DNA of 64,000 bases from Haploplasma axanthum (GCF_900660745.1 NZ_LR215048.1:496001-560000), one strand, 5' to 3'. Numbered from the stretch's first letter, positions 8,742-17,901 are shown. Numbers and translations: made by a program. The notes: generated by a model from the letters alone, not told the origin.

Positions 8742-10842
8742 AAAAATAAGCAAAAGTTATAATAGTAAAAAGATTTTAAATAATGTAGATTTATACTTAC
8801 CAGAGAAGGGTTTAATTTATTTTGTGGGAGATAATGGTAGTGGTAAGACAACATTTTTAAATATTGTCTCAGGTATTGAAAAAAAAGACTATGGTAGTAT
8901 ATTCTTTCAAGATAAAGAAATAAAAGACTTTACTTTGTTTAGAAGAGAAAAAATTCACTATTTAATGCAGGATAATAACTTATTTGAGCATCAAACTGTA
9001 ATTGAAAATATAAACTTAACAACAAAGAAAAATAAAGAATTCATTGAAGGTATGTTGTATGATTTTAATATGCAAAGATTTAAAAATCGAAAAATAGCTA
9101 ATTTATCTGGTGGTCAAAAACGAAAAGTGGCAATTGTTAGATCTTTTTTATGTGATTCAGAAATTATTTTTGCAGATGAACCAACTAAAGGATTAGATTA
9201 TAAAACAGCAGAAAAGATTATTGAGCATTATCGAGTTCTTTCGAATGATAAGTTAGTTGTTATTGTTAATCATGATATATCTTTAATTAAGAAAGATGAT
9301 ACTATCTATTCTTTTGAAAATGGAAAAATTATTGAAGTACAGTATGAAACTATTTCTAAGTATACTGTAGATAAAAAAACTATTAATGTTAAAAAACAGA
9401 AAATTGTTGATTTTTGGATTGAATCGGATAATGATGAAATACCAGATATATCTATAACAAAGACAAATAATGATTATTATTTGAATGTTCCAGAAGATTT
9501 TAGTAATAATTTTTTAGTTAGAAAACAAAATATAAAAAAGGTAGATACTAAAGATAATCAAAAAAATGTTCTTGTTGAAAAAAAACTATTAATAAAACAT
9601 AATAAACCATTTATTTTTACAGGATTTATTCTTTGCATAATTATTAGTTTTATAATCAGCATGCTTTTTATGGTTTACACTAAAGTTCCAGTAAAGAAAG
9701 ATCTTTATTTACTAAGCAATAAATATAATGAGATTATTAAATATGATGGAAATGCTGAAATGACATTTAAACAAAGCAGTAATTACACAACAATATTTGA
9801 AGATGCGAATGGTGAAAGTTATCCAATAAGCAGCCTAACCTATTGGAATTTAAATAGACTTCAAGTAAAAGATTTAATCTTAGGAGAATTTCCAACTAAG
9901 GATAATGAAATTATTATTGATATTAACCTTTTAAGTGATAAAAACCCGAATAAGGATTTACTACGGATGATTGATATAAAGAATAATGAAGATTTGCTAA
10001 ATGAAAAGTTTTTTATTAATGGTGATGAATATAAGGTTACAGGATTAGTTAATAAAAAAACAAATGGTATATATTTACAGGAGAATATGATTCTTAAAAG
10101 TTATTTAGGAAAAAATATGGATTTAATAGATAAAGTTGAAATAGAAAGCGAAATAGATGAAAAACTCAAACTTGATAATTATATTCATATATATGGAAAA
10201 AAAGAAAATGAAATTGGCCTAACATTTGAAATAGTAAGTTACAAATATCAAATAGTTGGAGTTTATAAAAATGAATCAAACCATAAGTTTTTAATAGAAA
10301 GCAAAGAACTAGATAACAAACTAAAAAACAATTTTTATGTTAGAATGTACACATTACTTGATAAAAAAGATCTTAAAAATTTGAATTTACAAAAAAATAA
10401 TATAATTAATTTATATGATGGTATAATTGAAGAAAGAAAAATAGGGACATTAGCTGAAACATCAGAATTTATGATTACGATCATTTCTATAATTGCTGCA
10501 ATATTGGTTTTCTATATTACATATATAATATTAATTAATATTTCTAAGAGAAGAGAGTATGGTATTTATAAACTATTTGGTAAAAATAAAAAAGAAATGA
10601 CTTATATATATATTTCTAATATGACAAAATCATTGAAAGATATTTTGATTGGTTATATATTAGGAGCAATTATTTTATTAATCGCCAAATCATTTTTTAA
10701 AAATTTAATGGGATTCGATTTTGATATATTTATATTATTAATAGCGGGTTTATTAATAATGATAAATCTAATAATTATTAGTTATATATTGTTTTTACCG
10801 ATTTTATTAAATAGAGAAATAGTTAAATTAATTAAAAGATAG
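8731..10842 (+). CDS. Fused ABC transporter (ATPase + FtsX/MacB-like permease), second of pair
   Basis: About 703 residues from ATG 8731; a GTG at 8722 is in frame, but AGGTG at 8720-8724 fits the ATG with 6 bases spacing. ATPase motifs: Walker A GDNGSGKTT (33-41), signature LSGGQKR (from 125), Walker B with D149/E150, H181. A longer linker then leads to helix 1 (near 290-315), an external domain, and three C-terminal helices. The cytoplasmic FtsX hallmark is visible as KRREYGIYKLFGKNKKEM between the last helices, comparable to the RRREIGILRALGA pattern of the family. It overlaps the preceding ABC gene by 11 bases. Both partners keep the catalytic glutamate and switch histidine, so both sites look active. 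Confidence 0.85.
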   Translation: MKIEKISKSYNSKKILNNVDLYLPEKGLIYFVGDNGSGKTTFLNIVSGIEKKDYGSIFFQDKEIKDFTLFRREKIHYLMQDNNLFEHQTVIENINLTTKKNKEFIEGMLYDFNMQRFKNRKIANLSGGQKRKVAIVRSFLCDSEIIFADEPTKGLDYKTAEKIIEHYRVLSNDKLVVIVNHDISLIKKDDTIYSFENGKIIEVQYETISKYTVDKKTINVKKQKIVDFWIESDNDEIPDISITKTNNDYYLNVPEDFSNNFLVRKQNIKKVDTKDNQKNVLVEKKLLIKHNKPFIFTGFILCIIISFIISMLFMVYTKVPVKKDLYLLSNKYNEIIKYDGNAEMTFKQSSNYTTIFEDANGESYPISSLTYWNLNRLQVKDLILGEFPTKDNEIIIDINLLSDKNPNKDLLRMIDIKNNEDLLNEKFFINGDEYKVTGLVNKKTNGIYLQENMILKSYLGKNMDLIDKVEIESEIDEKLKLDNYIHIYGKKENEIGLTFEIVSYKYQIVGVYKNESNHKFLIESKELDNKLKNNFYVRMYTLLDKKDLKNLNLQKNNIINLYDGIIEERKIGTLAETSEFMITIISIIAAILVFYITYIILINISKRREYGIYKLFGKNKKEMTYIYISNMTKSLKDILIGYILGAIILLIAKSFFKNLMGFDFDIFILLIAGLLIMINLIIISYILFLPILLNREIVKLIKR

Positions 10843-10873
10843 TTTTATGTATTCTGAAAGAAGGGATAAAGTG

Positions 10874-11311
10874 ATGAAAAAAATAAATCTTATTATAGTT
10901 GGTTCTGTTTTTGGTTTAATAGTTATTATAAGTTTAGTTGTATTTCTTTTTTTGAACAGACCGTTAGAAAAAAAGTATAAAAAAGATATTGATTATAGTA
11001 GTGAATCATTATATTCTTTATCAGAAGAAATAGTAATTAAAGAAATAATTATATATGAAACAAAAAAACAAACATATATTTATGCTGTTTATTCATACGA
11101 TGATTATAAGACTGGGAAAACAGAAGAAAACTATCAAGTTTTTTTTACTGAAACTGGACAGTATTTAAGTGGCGGAATAGTCGAATCATTAAACCCAAAT
11201 CTTTTTAAAGAGTTCAGTGAAGAGAAATTGAAAGCTGAAAAAGTTCAAAATGTAAGTGATAAATACATTAAATATCTTAATGATATTCTCAGTGTAAAAG
11301 TGCGGACATAA
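10874..11311 (+). CDS. Membrane-anchored small protein B of the ABC island
   Basis: 145 residues from ATG 10874. An in-frame ATG at 10847 has no ribosome site, whereas AGAAGGG at 10858-10864 serves GTG 10871 or ATG 10874, and the latter aligns with the start of its paralogue at 6224. One N-terminal helix (INLIIVGSVFGLIVIISLVV) is followed by a hydrophilic domain with the shared patterns YSSESLYSL, EENYQVF, TGQYLSGGIVES and YIKYLN. It closes the accessory unit small protein - ABC - ABC - small protein. Function unknown; an N-in, domain-outside topology is expected from the basic N-terminus. Confidence 0.78.
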   Translation: MKKINLIIVGSVFGLIVIISLVVFLFLNRPLEKKYKKDIDYSSESLYSLSEEIVIKEIIIYETKKQTYIYAVYSYDDYKTGKTEENYQVFFTETGQYLSGGIVESLNPNLFKEFSEEKLKAEKVQNVSDKYIKYLNDILSVKVRT

Positions 11312-11398
11312 TAAATAGTTATTATTATTTTATTTTTATCATTATTTTGGAATAATTCGAATAATAAAAACAGAGATAAAAAATTATATAAGAGTATT

Positions 11399-11434
11399 AA
11401 GGGTTTATTTATTTTCTTGAATAGCCCTTTTTAA
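11399..11434 (+). terminator. Probable terminator of the ABC island
   Basis: AAGGGTTTATT near 11399 pairs imperfectly with AATAGCCCTTTT; the 3' arm runs into TTTT. It stands 88 bases after the small-protein B stop and before the rdgB promoter. Confidence 0.55.
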
Positions 11435-11461
11435 TATTAATAACAAAAAATAATCGTATGA

Positions 11462-11492
11462 TTGGGTAATTAAAATGATTATATGTTAAAAT
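11462..11492 (+). promoter_or_regulatory. Probable rdgB promoter
   Basis: Extended -10 TGTTAAAAT (11484-11492) with a weak TTGGGT upstream at a rather long distance (19 bases). AGAGGTG ribosome site and ATG 11515 follow. Confidence 0.4.
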
Positions 11493-11514
11493 AATTTCAA
11501 AGAGGTGCATAGAT

Positions 11515-12090
11515 ATGGAAGTAATTGTTGCAAGTCATAATAAGAATAAGATTAAAGAATTTAAAAGTATTTTAGGTAATGAATATAATATAAAATCATT
11601 AGAAGATTTAAATGACTTTGAAGATATTGAAGAAACAGGTAATACCTTTTCAGAAAATGCTTTAATAAAGGCTTTAAGTATTGCTAAAAAATATAATAAA
11701 GTAGCAATTGCTGATGACTCTGGATTAGAAGTTTATTCTCTTGATAATAGACCAGGTGTTTATTCAGCTAGATATAGTGGTAAAGGGGATCATGAAAATA
11801 ATTTAAAAATACTTTCCGAATTGAAGAACAATAAAAATAGAAACGGAAGATTTATTTCTGTAATTGCCCTTTGTTATCCTAATGGTGAATATCAATTATT
11901 TGAAGGAATTTGGGAAGGCAGAATAAGTGAAGAAATAAAGGGAGAAAATGGTTTTGGTTATGATGTGATTTTTATTCCAGAAGGTTTTGAAAAAACAGTT
12001 GCTGAATTAGAACCAGACGTTAAAGATAAGTATTCACATCGAAGTAAGGCTCTTAAATTATTAAAAGATTACTTTGCAAAAAAACAATAA
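11515..12090 (+). CDS. rdgB: XTP/dITP diphosphatase (RdgB/HAM1 family)
   Basis: 191 residues, normal length for the Ham1 fold. It hydrolyses non-canonical purine triphosphates (dITP, XTP) to the monophosphate, keeping them out of DNA and RNA. Seen: the N-terminal substrate loop VASHNKNKIKEF, the catalytic AIADDSGLEV with its metal-binding aspartates, the GVYSARYSG loop, GENGFGYDVIF and the C-terminal YSHRSKAL motif. AGAGGTG ribosome site before the ATG. It stands alone between the ABC island and the ecf operon. Confidence 0.93.
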   Translation: MEVIVASHNKNKIKEFKSILGNEYNIKSLEDLNDFEDIEETGNTFSENALIKALSIAKKYNKVAIADDSGLEVYSLDNRPGVYSARYSGKGDHENNLKILSELKNNKNRNGRFISVIALCYPNGEYQLFEGIWEGRISEEIKGENGFGYDVIFIPEGFEKTVAELEPDVKDKYSHRSKALKLLKDYFAKKQ

Positions 12091-12117
12091 TAATCATCTA
12101 AGGCTTTTCTTTAATAT

Positions 12118-12135
12118 ATTTTTGTAAACAAAAAT
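12118..12135. promoter_or_regulatory. Palindrome upstream of the ecf promoter
   Basis: ATTTTTGT-AA-ACAAAAAT, eight-base arms with a two-base centre, reaching the -35 region of the promoter at 12154. Too tight a loop for a good terminator, so an operator is the more natural reading. The AT-rich background makes chance palindromes less rare. Confidence 0.3.
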
Positions 12136-12153
12136 GTATTTGAAGGGCCTTTA

Positions 12154-12162
12154 TGCTATAAT
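12154..12162 (+). promoter_or_regulatory. Extended -10 promoter of the ecf-truA-tmk-rsmI operon
   Basis: TGCTATAAT, a perfect extended -10, with transcription expected near 12169 and a leader of only about 20 bases before ATG 12189. No good -35 hexamer is present, which is common for extended -10 promoters. Confidence 0.6.
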
Positions 12163-12188
12163 AATATAGAGTTAAAGTGGGTGTTAAA

Positions 12189-12992
12189 ATGATAGAAGTA
12201 AAAAATATATCATACCGATATAATACAAAAACAGAAGCAATTAAAAATTTATCACTTAATATTGAAAAAGGGAAATGGGTTTCAATTTTAGGACATAATG
12301 GATCAGGAAAATCAACATTAGCAAAACTATTAGTTGGTCTTTTAGAAGCGGATAGTGGGAAAATTATCATTGATGGAGAATCATTAACAGAAAAAAATGT
12401 TCATGATATTAGAAAAAAAATTGGAATAGTCTTTCAAAATCCTGACAATCAATTTGTAGGAGTAACTGTTAGATATGATATTGCCTTTGGATTAGAAAAT
12501 CAGCAAATACCATCTAATGAAATGGAAAGACGTGTTCATGAATATGCGAAATTTGTTGGTATGGAAGAGTATTTGGAAAAAGAACCTCATAATCTATCTG
12601 GTGGACAAAAGCAAAGAGTGGCAATTGCTGGAGCACTTGCTATGCAACAAGAAATCTTAATTCTTGATGAAGCAACTTCAATGCTTGATCCAAAAGGAAC
12701 AAATGAAATTGTTAATTTAATAAAGTTGATTAATAAGGAACACAATAAAACAATAATAACGATTACGCATGATTTAAGTTTAGCAAGTATGAGTGATTAC
12801 TTATATGTTCTTAAAGAAGGCGAATTGATATTGGAAGGAAAACCTGATACGGTGTTTAAAGAAGAAGAATTACTTAAATCATCACATTTAGAAATTCCTT
12901 TAGCATTAAGTGTTTATAATGAAATAGCAAAAGATAAAAATAGTGACAAGAAGTTGGTGGATGCATTATGGGAATTCAATTCAAAAATGTAA
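12189..12992 (+). CDS. ecfA1: ECF transporter ATPase A1
   Basis: 267 residues. ATPase of the energy-coupling factor module that powers uptake of vitamins through exchangeable S components. Walker A GHNGSGKST, Q-loop VFQNPDNQFVG, signature LSGGQKQRV, Walker B ILDEATSMLDP and a switch histidine in TITHDLS. A GTG at 12177 would give MGVK at the N-terminus, but GTGGGTG there works as the ribosome site for ATG 12189. It overlaps ecfA2 by 25 bases. No S component is encoded in the window, so the module probably serves several unlinked ones (group II ECF). Confidence 0.93.
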   Translation: MIEVKNISYRYNTKTEAIKNLSLNIEKGKWVSILGHNGSGKSTLAKLLVGLLEADSGKIIIDGESLTEKNVHDIRKKIGIVFQNPDNQFVGVTVRYDIAFGLENQQIPSNEMERRVHEYAKFVGMEEYLEKEPHNLSGGQKQRVAIAGALAMQQEILILDEATSMLDPKGTNEIVNLIKLINKEHNKTIITITHDLSLASMSDYLYVLKEGELILEGKPDTVFKEEELLKSSHLEIPLALSVYNEIAKDKNSDKKLVDALWEFNSKM

Positions 12993-13813
12993 GTCATGAA
13001 TATGTAGGTATTAAAACTAAAGATGAAGCAATAATCAATATTAATTTGAATATTGAAGGAAGCGGTGAATTTATCGCTATTTTAGGTCATACTGGAGCTG
13101 GTAAATCAACACTTGTTCAACATATGAATGCACTGCTTTTACCAACATCAGGAACGTTAGATGTTTTTGGACAAATACTACCTCCTAAAAAACGTGAAAG
13201 AATTAACTATTTAAGACAAAAGGTTGGTTTAGTATTTCAATTTCCAGAATATCAGTTATTTGAAAACACAATTATTGATGATATAGCTTTTGGACCAAAA
13301 AACTTTAAAGAAACAAAGGCTAATGCATATGAAAATGCTAAAAAAGCTGCATCAATGGTAGGTATTAGTGAAGATTTATATCAAAAATCACCATTTAGAA
13401 TTAGTGGTGGACAAATGCGTAGAGTTGCAGTTGCAGGTATTCTTGCTATGAACCCTAACATTTTAGTTTTAGATGAACCAACAAGAGGATTAGACCCTCT
13501 AGGTAGAGATGAAATGATGGATATTTTTAAAAATATTCATGAAAAGGAAAATAAAACTCTAGTTTTAATTACTCATGATATGGATATTGTTAGTAAATAT
13601 GCTAAAAGAGTTGTTGTTTTAAAAGAAGGAAAAATTGTTTTTGATGGAAAAAAAGAAGAATTATTTATTCATCCGAATTTTAAGGATTTTAATTTAGACT
13701 TACCTACACCGCTTAAAATATTAAAATATTTAGAAGAAAAACTAGGAATTCCTTTTGAACCTAAATATAGTAAAGAAGAATTAGTTGAGTATTTAAAGGA
13801 GGCTAAGTTATGA
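12968..13813 (+). CDS. ecfA2: ECF transporter ATPase A2
   Basis: 281 residues. Second ATPase of the ECF module, heterodimer partner of EcfA1. Walker A GHTGAGKST, Q-loop VFQFPEYQLFE, signature ISGGQMRRV (the A2-type variant), Walker B LVLDEPTRGLDPLG, switch LITHDMD. C-terminal extension of about 60 residues as usual in EcfA2. The ATGA at 13810 couples it to ecfT. Order A1-A2-T-truA is the conserved Bacillota arrangement, here separated from its common neighbour rplQ. Confidence 0.93.
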   Translation: MGIQFKNVSHEYVGIKTKDEAIININLNIEGSGEFIAILGHTGAGKSTLVQHMNALLLPTSGTLDVFGQILPPKKRERINYLRQKVGLVFQFPEYQLFENTIIDDIAFGPKNFKETKANAYENAKKAASMVGISEDLYQKSPFRISGGQMRRVAVAGILAMNPNILVLDEPTRGLDPLGRDEMMDIFKNIHEKENKTLVLITHDMDIVSKYAKRVVVLKEGKIVFDGKKEELFIHPNFKDFNLDLPTPLKILKYLEEKLGIPFEPKYSKEELVEYLKEAKL

Positions 13814-14799
13814 ATAATAAAATAAGTATTGGACAATATATTCCTACAAATTCATGGCTTCATAAAATTGATCCAAGAATTAAGATAATTGGATTAATTG
13901 TATTATTAGTCTCATTGTTTCTAATTCCGATATCAGCTAATCTTGCTAGTATTATTATGATTTCAGCATTTTTATTTTTTGCAGTTATTTTAAGCATTTC
14001 TGCAAGAATACCTTTGAAAAGAGTTTTTTCAGGTGTAAGACCATTAATTTTCTTATTAACATTTACATTTGTGATTCAGTTATTTACGATAACAACTGGT
14101 GAACATATATTTAAAACGCCGCTTACGATGTATATATCACTTACTAGTATTGTTGCAATTATCGCTTTAATTATTTTATATAATACAACAAAAAGAATCT
14201 TACCATTTAGAACAGTGTATTTTTTCATTATTGTATTTCTAGTTTTTTTAGCTCAATATTTATTACCATATGTTGAGATTACTAAATACAATTTTAATCC
14301 AACATATGAAGGGGTTATTAGAGGTTTATTTTTATTTCTTAGAATTCTAACAACAGTTCTATTAACATCGCTACTTACATTTACAACAATGACAACAGAT
14401 TTAAACTTTGGTTTTGAAGCAATTATGAGCCCATTGAAACTGGTTAAAATACCTGTTGAAGTAATGGCGATGATGTTATCATTAATTTTAAGATATATCC
14501 CAACATTATTATTTGAAACTGAAAAGATTATGAAAGCACAAGCATCTCGTGGACTTGATTTTAAAGAAAGTAAATTAAAAGAAAAAATAACCCAAGTTAT
14601 TGCTTTACTTGTTCCAATTTTTTTAATTTCTATTAATAGAGCAGAAGATTTAAGTGATGCTATGGAAGTTAGAGGATATGTAATAGGAGCTAAGCGAACA
14701 AGAATTGATGAGTATAAGATAACAATAAAAGATATTGCATCTTTATTAGCAACTTTTATAATTCTTGGTGTAATAATTTATTTCAAGGTGACAATTTAA
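13810..14799 (+). CDS. ecfT: ECF transporter transmembrane protein T
   Basis: 329 residues, longer than the roughly 265 usual for Bacillota EcfT. The two coupling-helix Ala-Arg-Gly type motifs are visible as ASRGLDF and EVRGYVIG near the C-terminus; these contact the ATPases. The extra length lies in the middle, around RTVYFFIIVFLVFLAQYLLP and the following loop, and may add one membrane helix. It overlaps ecfA2 by 4 bases and truA by 1 base. The protein sits in the membrane and links the ATPases to substrate-binding S components. Confidence 0.9.
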   Translation: MNNKISIGQYIPTNSWLHKIDPRIKIIGLIVLLVSLFLIPISANLASIIMISAFLFFAVILSISARIPLKRVFSGVRPLIFLLTFTFVIQLFTITTGEHIFKTPLTMYISLTSIVAIIALIILYNTTKRILPFRTVYFFIIVFLVFLAQYLLPYVEITKYNFNPTYEGVIRGLFLFLRILTTVLLTSLLTFTTMTTDLNFGFEAIMSPLKLVKIPVEVMAMMLSLILRYIPTLLFETEKIMKAQASRGLDFKESKLKEKITQVIALLVPIFLISINRAEDLSDAMEVRGYVIGAKRTRIDEYKITIKDIASLLATFIILGVIIYFKVTI

Positions 14800-15524
14800 T
14801 GCCAAGGTATTTATGTACTGTTAGTTATGATGGATTAAATTATGCAGGATTTCAAAGACAAATAAATTCTAAATCAATTCAAGATGAGATTGAAAAAGCT
14901 TTAAAGAATATGACTAGTATTTTTATACCAATTCACTCAGCAGGTAGAACAGATAAAGGCGTACATGCCACTGGGCAAACATTTCATTTTGATATTGATT
15001 CAATAATTCCAGAAGAAATTATAAAAAAAGGTTTAAATAAAAGATTGCCGGGAGATATTAAAATACAAAATGTAAAAAAAGTTAAGAATACATTTCACGC
15101 TAGACATAGTGCTAAAATGCGTATTTATGAATATAGGATCGCTAAAAAGGCAAGTACAATTTTTACAGAGAGATTTGAAGTATATGTTGAAAACTTTGAT
15201 ATTAAGTTAGTTAAAGACTGCTTAGATGAATTTACAGGAATTAAGAATTTTTCTGGATTTTCTAAAAAAACTCCAAATAAAATTCCAATAAAAATTTTAT
15301 ATAGTATTGAAATTAAAGAAACTAAGGAACATTATATTTTTATTTTTAAAGGTGAAAGTTTCTTAAGAAATATGGTTAGATCAATTATGGGTTTAATAAT
15401 TGAAATAGCAACAAACAAAAAAGATGTTAGTATGATTGAAAAAGTTTTTGAGACAAAAGATCGAAGATTAGCAGGGAAAACTGCGGAAGCAAAAGGACTA
15501 TTTTTAACAAAAATTGTTTATTAA
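14799..15524 (+). CDS. truA: tRNA pseudouridine(38-40) synthase
   Basis: 241 residues, normal for TruA, which makes pseudouridine at positions 38-40 of the tRNA anticodon arm. The catalytic motif SAGRTDKGVHATGQ contains the active-site aspartate; YDGLNYAGFQRQ at the N-terminus and GESFLRNMVRSIMG in the C-terminal half are family hallmarks. ATG overlaps the ecfT stop (TAATG). Follows ecfT as in many Bacillota. Confidence 0.95.
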   Translation: MPRYLCTVSYDGLNYAGFQRQINSKSIQDEIEKALKNMTSIFIPIHSAGRTDKGVHATGQTFHFDIDSIIPEEIIKKGLNKRLPGDIKIQNVKKVKNTFHARHSAKMRIYEYRIAKKASTIFTERFEVYVENFDIKLVKDCLDEFTGIKNFSGFSKKTPNKIPIKILYSIEIKETKEHYIFIFKGESFLRNMVRSIMGLIIEIATNKKDVSMIEKVFETKDRRLAGKTAEAKGLFLTKIVY

Positions 15525-15544
15525 AATTAAAGGAGTAAGATAAA

Positions 15545-16156
15545 ATGTTTATATCATTTGAGGGCGGAGAAGGAACAGGAAAAACAACATTAATACAAAT
15601 CATTAAACAAACACTTGAAGATAAAGGTTATGAAGTTGTTTTAACAAGAGAACCAGGTGGAACTGGAAGTATGCTTGCAGAAGAAATAAGAGATTTAGTT
15701 TTAAATCCTAAATTTACACATGTTAATGAATATACAGAAGCATTATTGTATGCAGCATCACGAGCACAGCATTTAGATGAAGTAATTATTCCAGCATTAG
15801 AATCGAAAAAAATAGTTCTTTGTGACAGATACTTAGATAGTTCATTAGCATACCAAGCGTTTGCTAGAAATCTTGGCTTAGATTTTATATTAGAGATTAA
15901 TAAGTATGCAACAAAACATTTGCCAGATATAACATTTTATATTGATATTGATCCATTAGTTGGAATTGAAAGAATTAAAGGGCGTTCAAAATTTGATAGA
16001 TTAGATCGTGAAAAGATTGCTTTTCATAATGAAGTTAGAAAAGGTTATTTAGAATTAACTAAGATGTTTAGTGAAAGAATTATAAAAATTGAAGGGGAAC
16101 AAACAATTCCTGAAATTTCAATCTTTATGATTGATGAAATAAATAAGCGTTTATGA
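15545..16156 (+). CDS. tmk: Thymidylate kinase
   Basis: 203 residues. Phosphorylates dTMP to dTDP. P-loop FEGGEGTGKTT at residues 4-14, DR(Y/H) motif as TREPGG, CDRYLDSSLAYQ and a LID region GRSKFDRLD. AAAGGAG site before the ATG. First gene of the tmk-holB-ricT-yabB-rsmI block, whose Bacillus counterpart also contains yaaQ, yabA and yazA, all absent here. Confidence 0.94.
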   Translation: MFISFEGGEGTGKTTLIQIIKQTLEDKGYEVVLTREPGGTGSMLAEEIRDLVLNPKFTHVNEYTEALLYAASRAQHLDEVIIPALESKKIVLCDRYLDSSLAYQAFARNLGLDFILEINKYATKHLPDITFYIDIDPLVGIERIKGRSKFDRLDREKIAFHNEVRKGYLELTKMFSERIIKIEGEQTIPEISIFMIDEINKRL

Positions 16157-17094
16157 ATAAAATAGTTGAATTTTTTGAGAATGCCCACAAAAAGAAACGA
16201 CTTTCTCATTTATATCTTTTAAGTGGGGAAGCAAGAAAAGAAAATTTGGATTTAATGTATGAAATTGCCTATATTGTTTTAAAAGACTTTGATTTAAGAG
16301 ATAATCTTAAAGAATTGATAAAAGAAGATAATCATAGTCAAATATATCATATAAAACCAGATGGAAATGTTATAAAAAAAGATCAAATAATAGGACTACA
16401 AAATGAATTTACAAAAACATCACTTCTTAAAGGTCCAAGAATTTATATAATTGAAGATGTTGATTTAATAAGTACATCAGCAGCAAATAGTTTGTTAAAG
16501 TTTATGGAAGAACCTGAAAGTAATGAAGTTTATGGTTTCTTAATGACAGCAAATCTTTCAAATGTTTTAAAAACAATTATATCTAGAAGCCAAGTAATTA
16601 GAATTAATGCTAGTAATGTTGATATTTATGATGAGTTGATTAGAAAAGAAATTGATACTTATGTTGCTAAAAATATTTCAGAGTTAACAAAATCTCTTGA
16701 AGAAGCAAATGAATATAGTGAAGAGTTTAATATTATAAGCTCAATTGAGTTTATCAAAAGTTATATGGCTAATTGGTATAAAGATGGCTATATTCCATCA
16801 ATAGAACTTAATAAGATAAATGGAAATATTATGTATGATAGAAAATATTACAAAGTTTTTTTGGAAATATTATTAATTAATTTCTTTGATTTATGGCACT
16901 TTATATTAAAAGAAGATATAATATTTAATGAACTAGAAGATGAATACCAAAAACAAGCGAAAATAAAAAAGAGTGAAGATATTTTAAAGATTATTAAGTA
17001 TATTCAAGATGAAATAACTAAACAAGTTTATTATATTAATATAAGTTTGTCATTAGAAGTTTTATTTACAAATATTCAAAAAGTGGGTGGTTAG
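16153..17094 (+). CDS. holB: DNA polymerase III delta' subunit
   Basis: 313 residues. Clamp-loader delta' subunit. Recognised by AAA+-type features: YIIEDVDLISTSAANSLLKF followed by MEEPE, and the arginine-finger region IISRSQVIRI (SRC-type sensor). The N-terminal P-loop is degenerate (LSGEARKENLDL), as expected for delta', which does not bind ATP. ATGA overlap with tmk and immediate continuation into ricT support the call. The C-terminal collar region is weakly conserved. Confidence 0.88.
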   Translation: MNKIVEFFENAHKKKRLSHLYLLSGEARKENLDLMYEIAYIVLKDFDLRDNLKELIKEDNHSQIYHIKPDGNVIKKDQIIGLQNEFTKTSLLKGPRIYIIEDVDLISTSAANSLLKFMEEPESNEVYGFLMTANLSNVLKTIISRSQVIRINASNVDIYDELIRKEIDTYVAKNISELTKSLEEANEYSEEFNIISSIEFIKSYMANWYKDGYIPSIELNKINGNIMYDRKYYKVFLEILLINFFDLWHFILKEDIIFNELEDEYQKQAKIKKSEDILKIIKYIQDEITKQVYYINISLSLEVLFTNIQKVGG

Positions 17095-17901
17095 ATGCAA
17101 GTTGCATTAATACAATTTAAGGATGCTGGAAAAAAATATTATTTTTCAGTTGAAAATAATTTAGAACTTGAATTGAATGATGTTGTTGTAGTTGAAACAG
17201 CAGTTGGAATTGAAACTGGTAAAGTTTATTCTTTAAAAGAAGAAGATGAATTAGAAATAACTCAGGCATTAAAACCAATATTAAGGGTTGCTAATGAGCA
17301 TGATTTAATTAAAAAGTCAGAAAATGAACAATTAGAAAGAGACGTTGTTAAAAAAACAATTCTTTTAGTAAGAGAATTAGATCTTGGAATGAAGATTCTT
17401 GAATCAGAATTTACACTTGATCGTGCAAAACTTACGATTTATTTTGAATCAGAAAATCGTGTTGATTTTAGAGAATTAGTGAAAAGAATTAGTTCAATCT
17501 ATCAAACAAGAATTGAGTTAAGACAAATTGGTCCAAGAGACGTGGCTAAAAGAGTTGGGGGAATTGGACCATGTGGATTGGTTTTATGTTGTTCAACTTT
17601 TATTGGTGAGTTTGAGCCAGTGACAATCAAAATGGCAAAGAATCAAAATTTGGCTTTAAATCCTAAAAAAATCTCTGGTGTTTGTGGAAAACTTTTATGC
17701 TGTTTGAAATATGAGGATGATGTTTATACAGAACTAAGAGATTTAATGCCGGATATTAATAATCGTGTTAAAACTGAAAAAGGAAAAGCTGTTGTTATTG
17801 ATATTAACTTTTTAACAAGTAAAATTAAAGTAAGATATTTAGAGGATAAAGAGTTATCCGACGAATGGATAGACTATCGTGAGTCAACATTAATCCAATG
17901 A
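17095..17901 (+). CDS. ricT: PSP1-domain protein RicT/YaaT
   Basis: 268 residues. The PSP1 C-terminal domain is clear with cysteine-rich patterns GIGPCGLVLCC and GVCGKLLCCLKYE. In Bacillus RicT (YaaT) joins RicA and RicF in an Fe-S-containing complex that helps RNase Y cut mRNAs; that role is family knowledge, not visible here. GGGTGG precedes the ATG, which starts right after the holB TAG. Overlaps yabB by ATGA. In this non-sporulating-looking background the RNA-processing role is more plausible than the historical sporulation label. Confidence 0.9.
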   Translation: MQVALIQFKDAGKKYYFSVENNLELELNDVVVVETAVGIETGKVYSLKEEDELEITQALKPILRVANEHDLIKKSENEQLERDVVKKTILLVRELDLGMKILESEFTLDRAKLTIYFESENRVDFRELVKRISSIYQTRIELRQIGPRDVAKRVGGIGPCGLVLCCSTFIGEFEPVTIKMAKNQNLALNPKKISGVCGKLLCCLKYEDDVYTELRDLMPDINNRVKTEKGKAVVIDINFLTSKIKVRYLEDKELSDEWIDYRESTLIQ

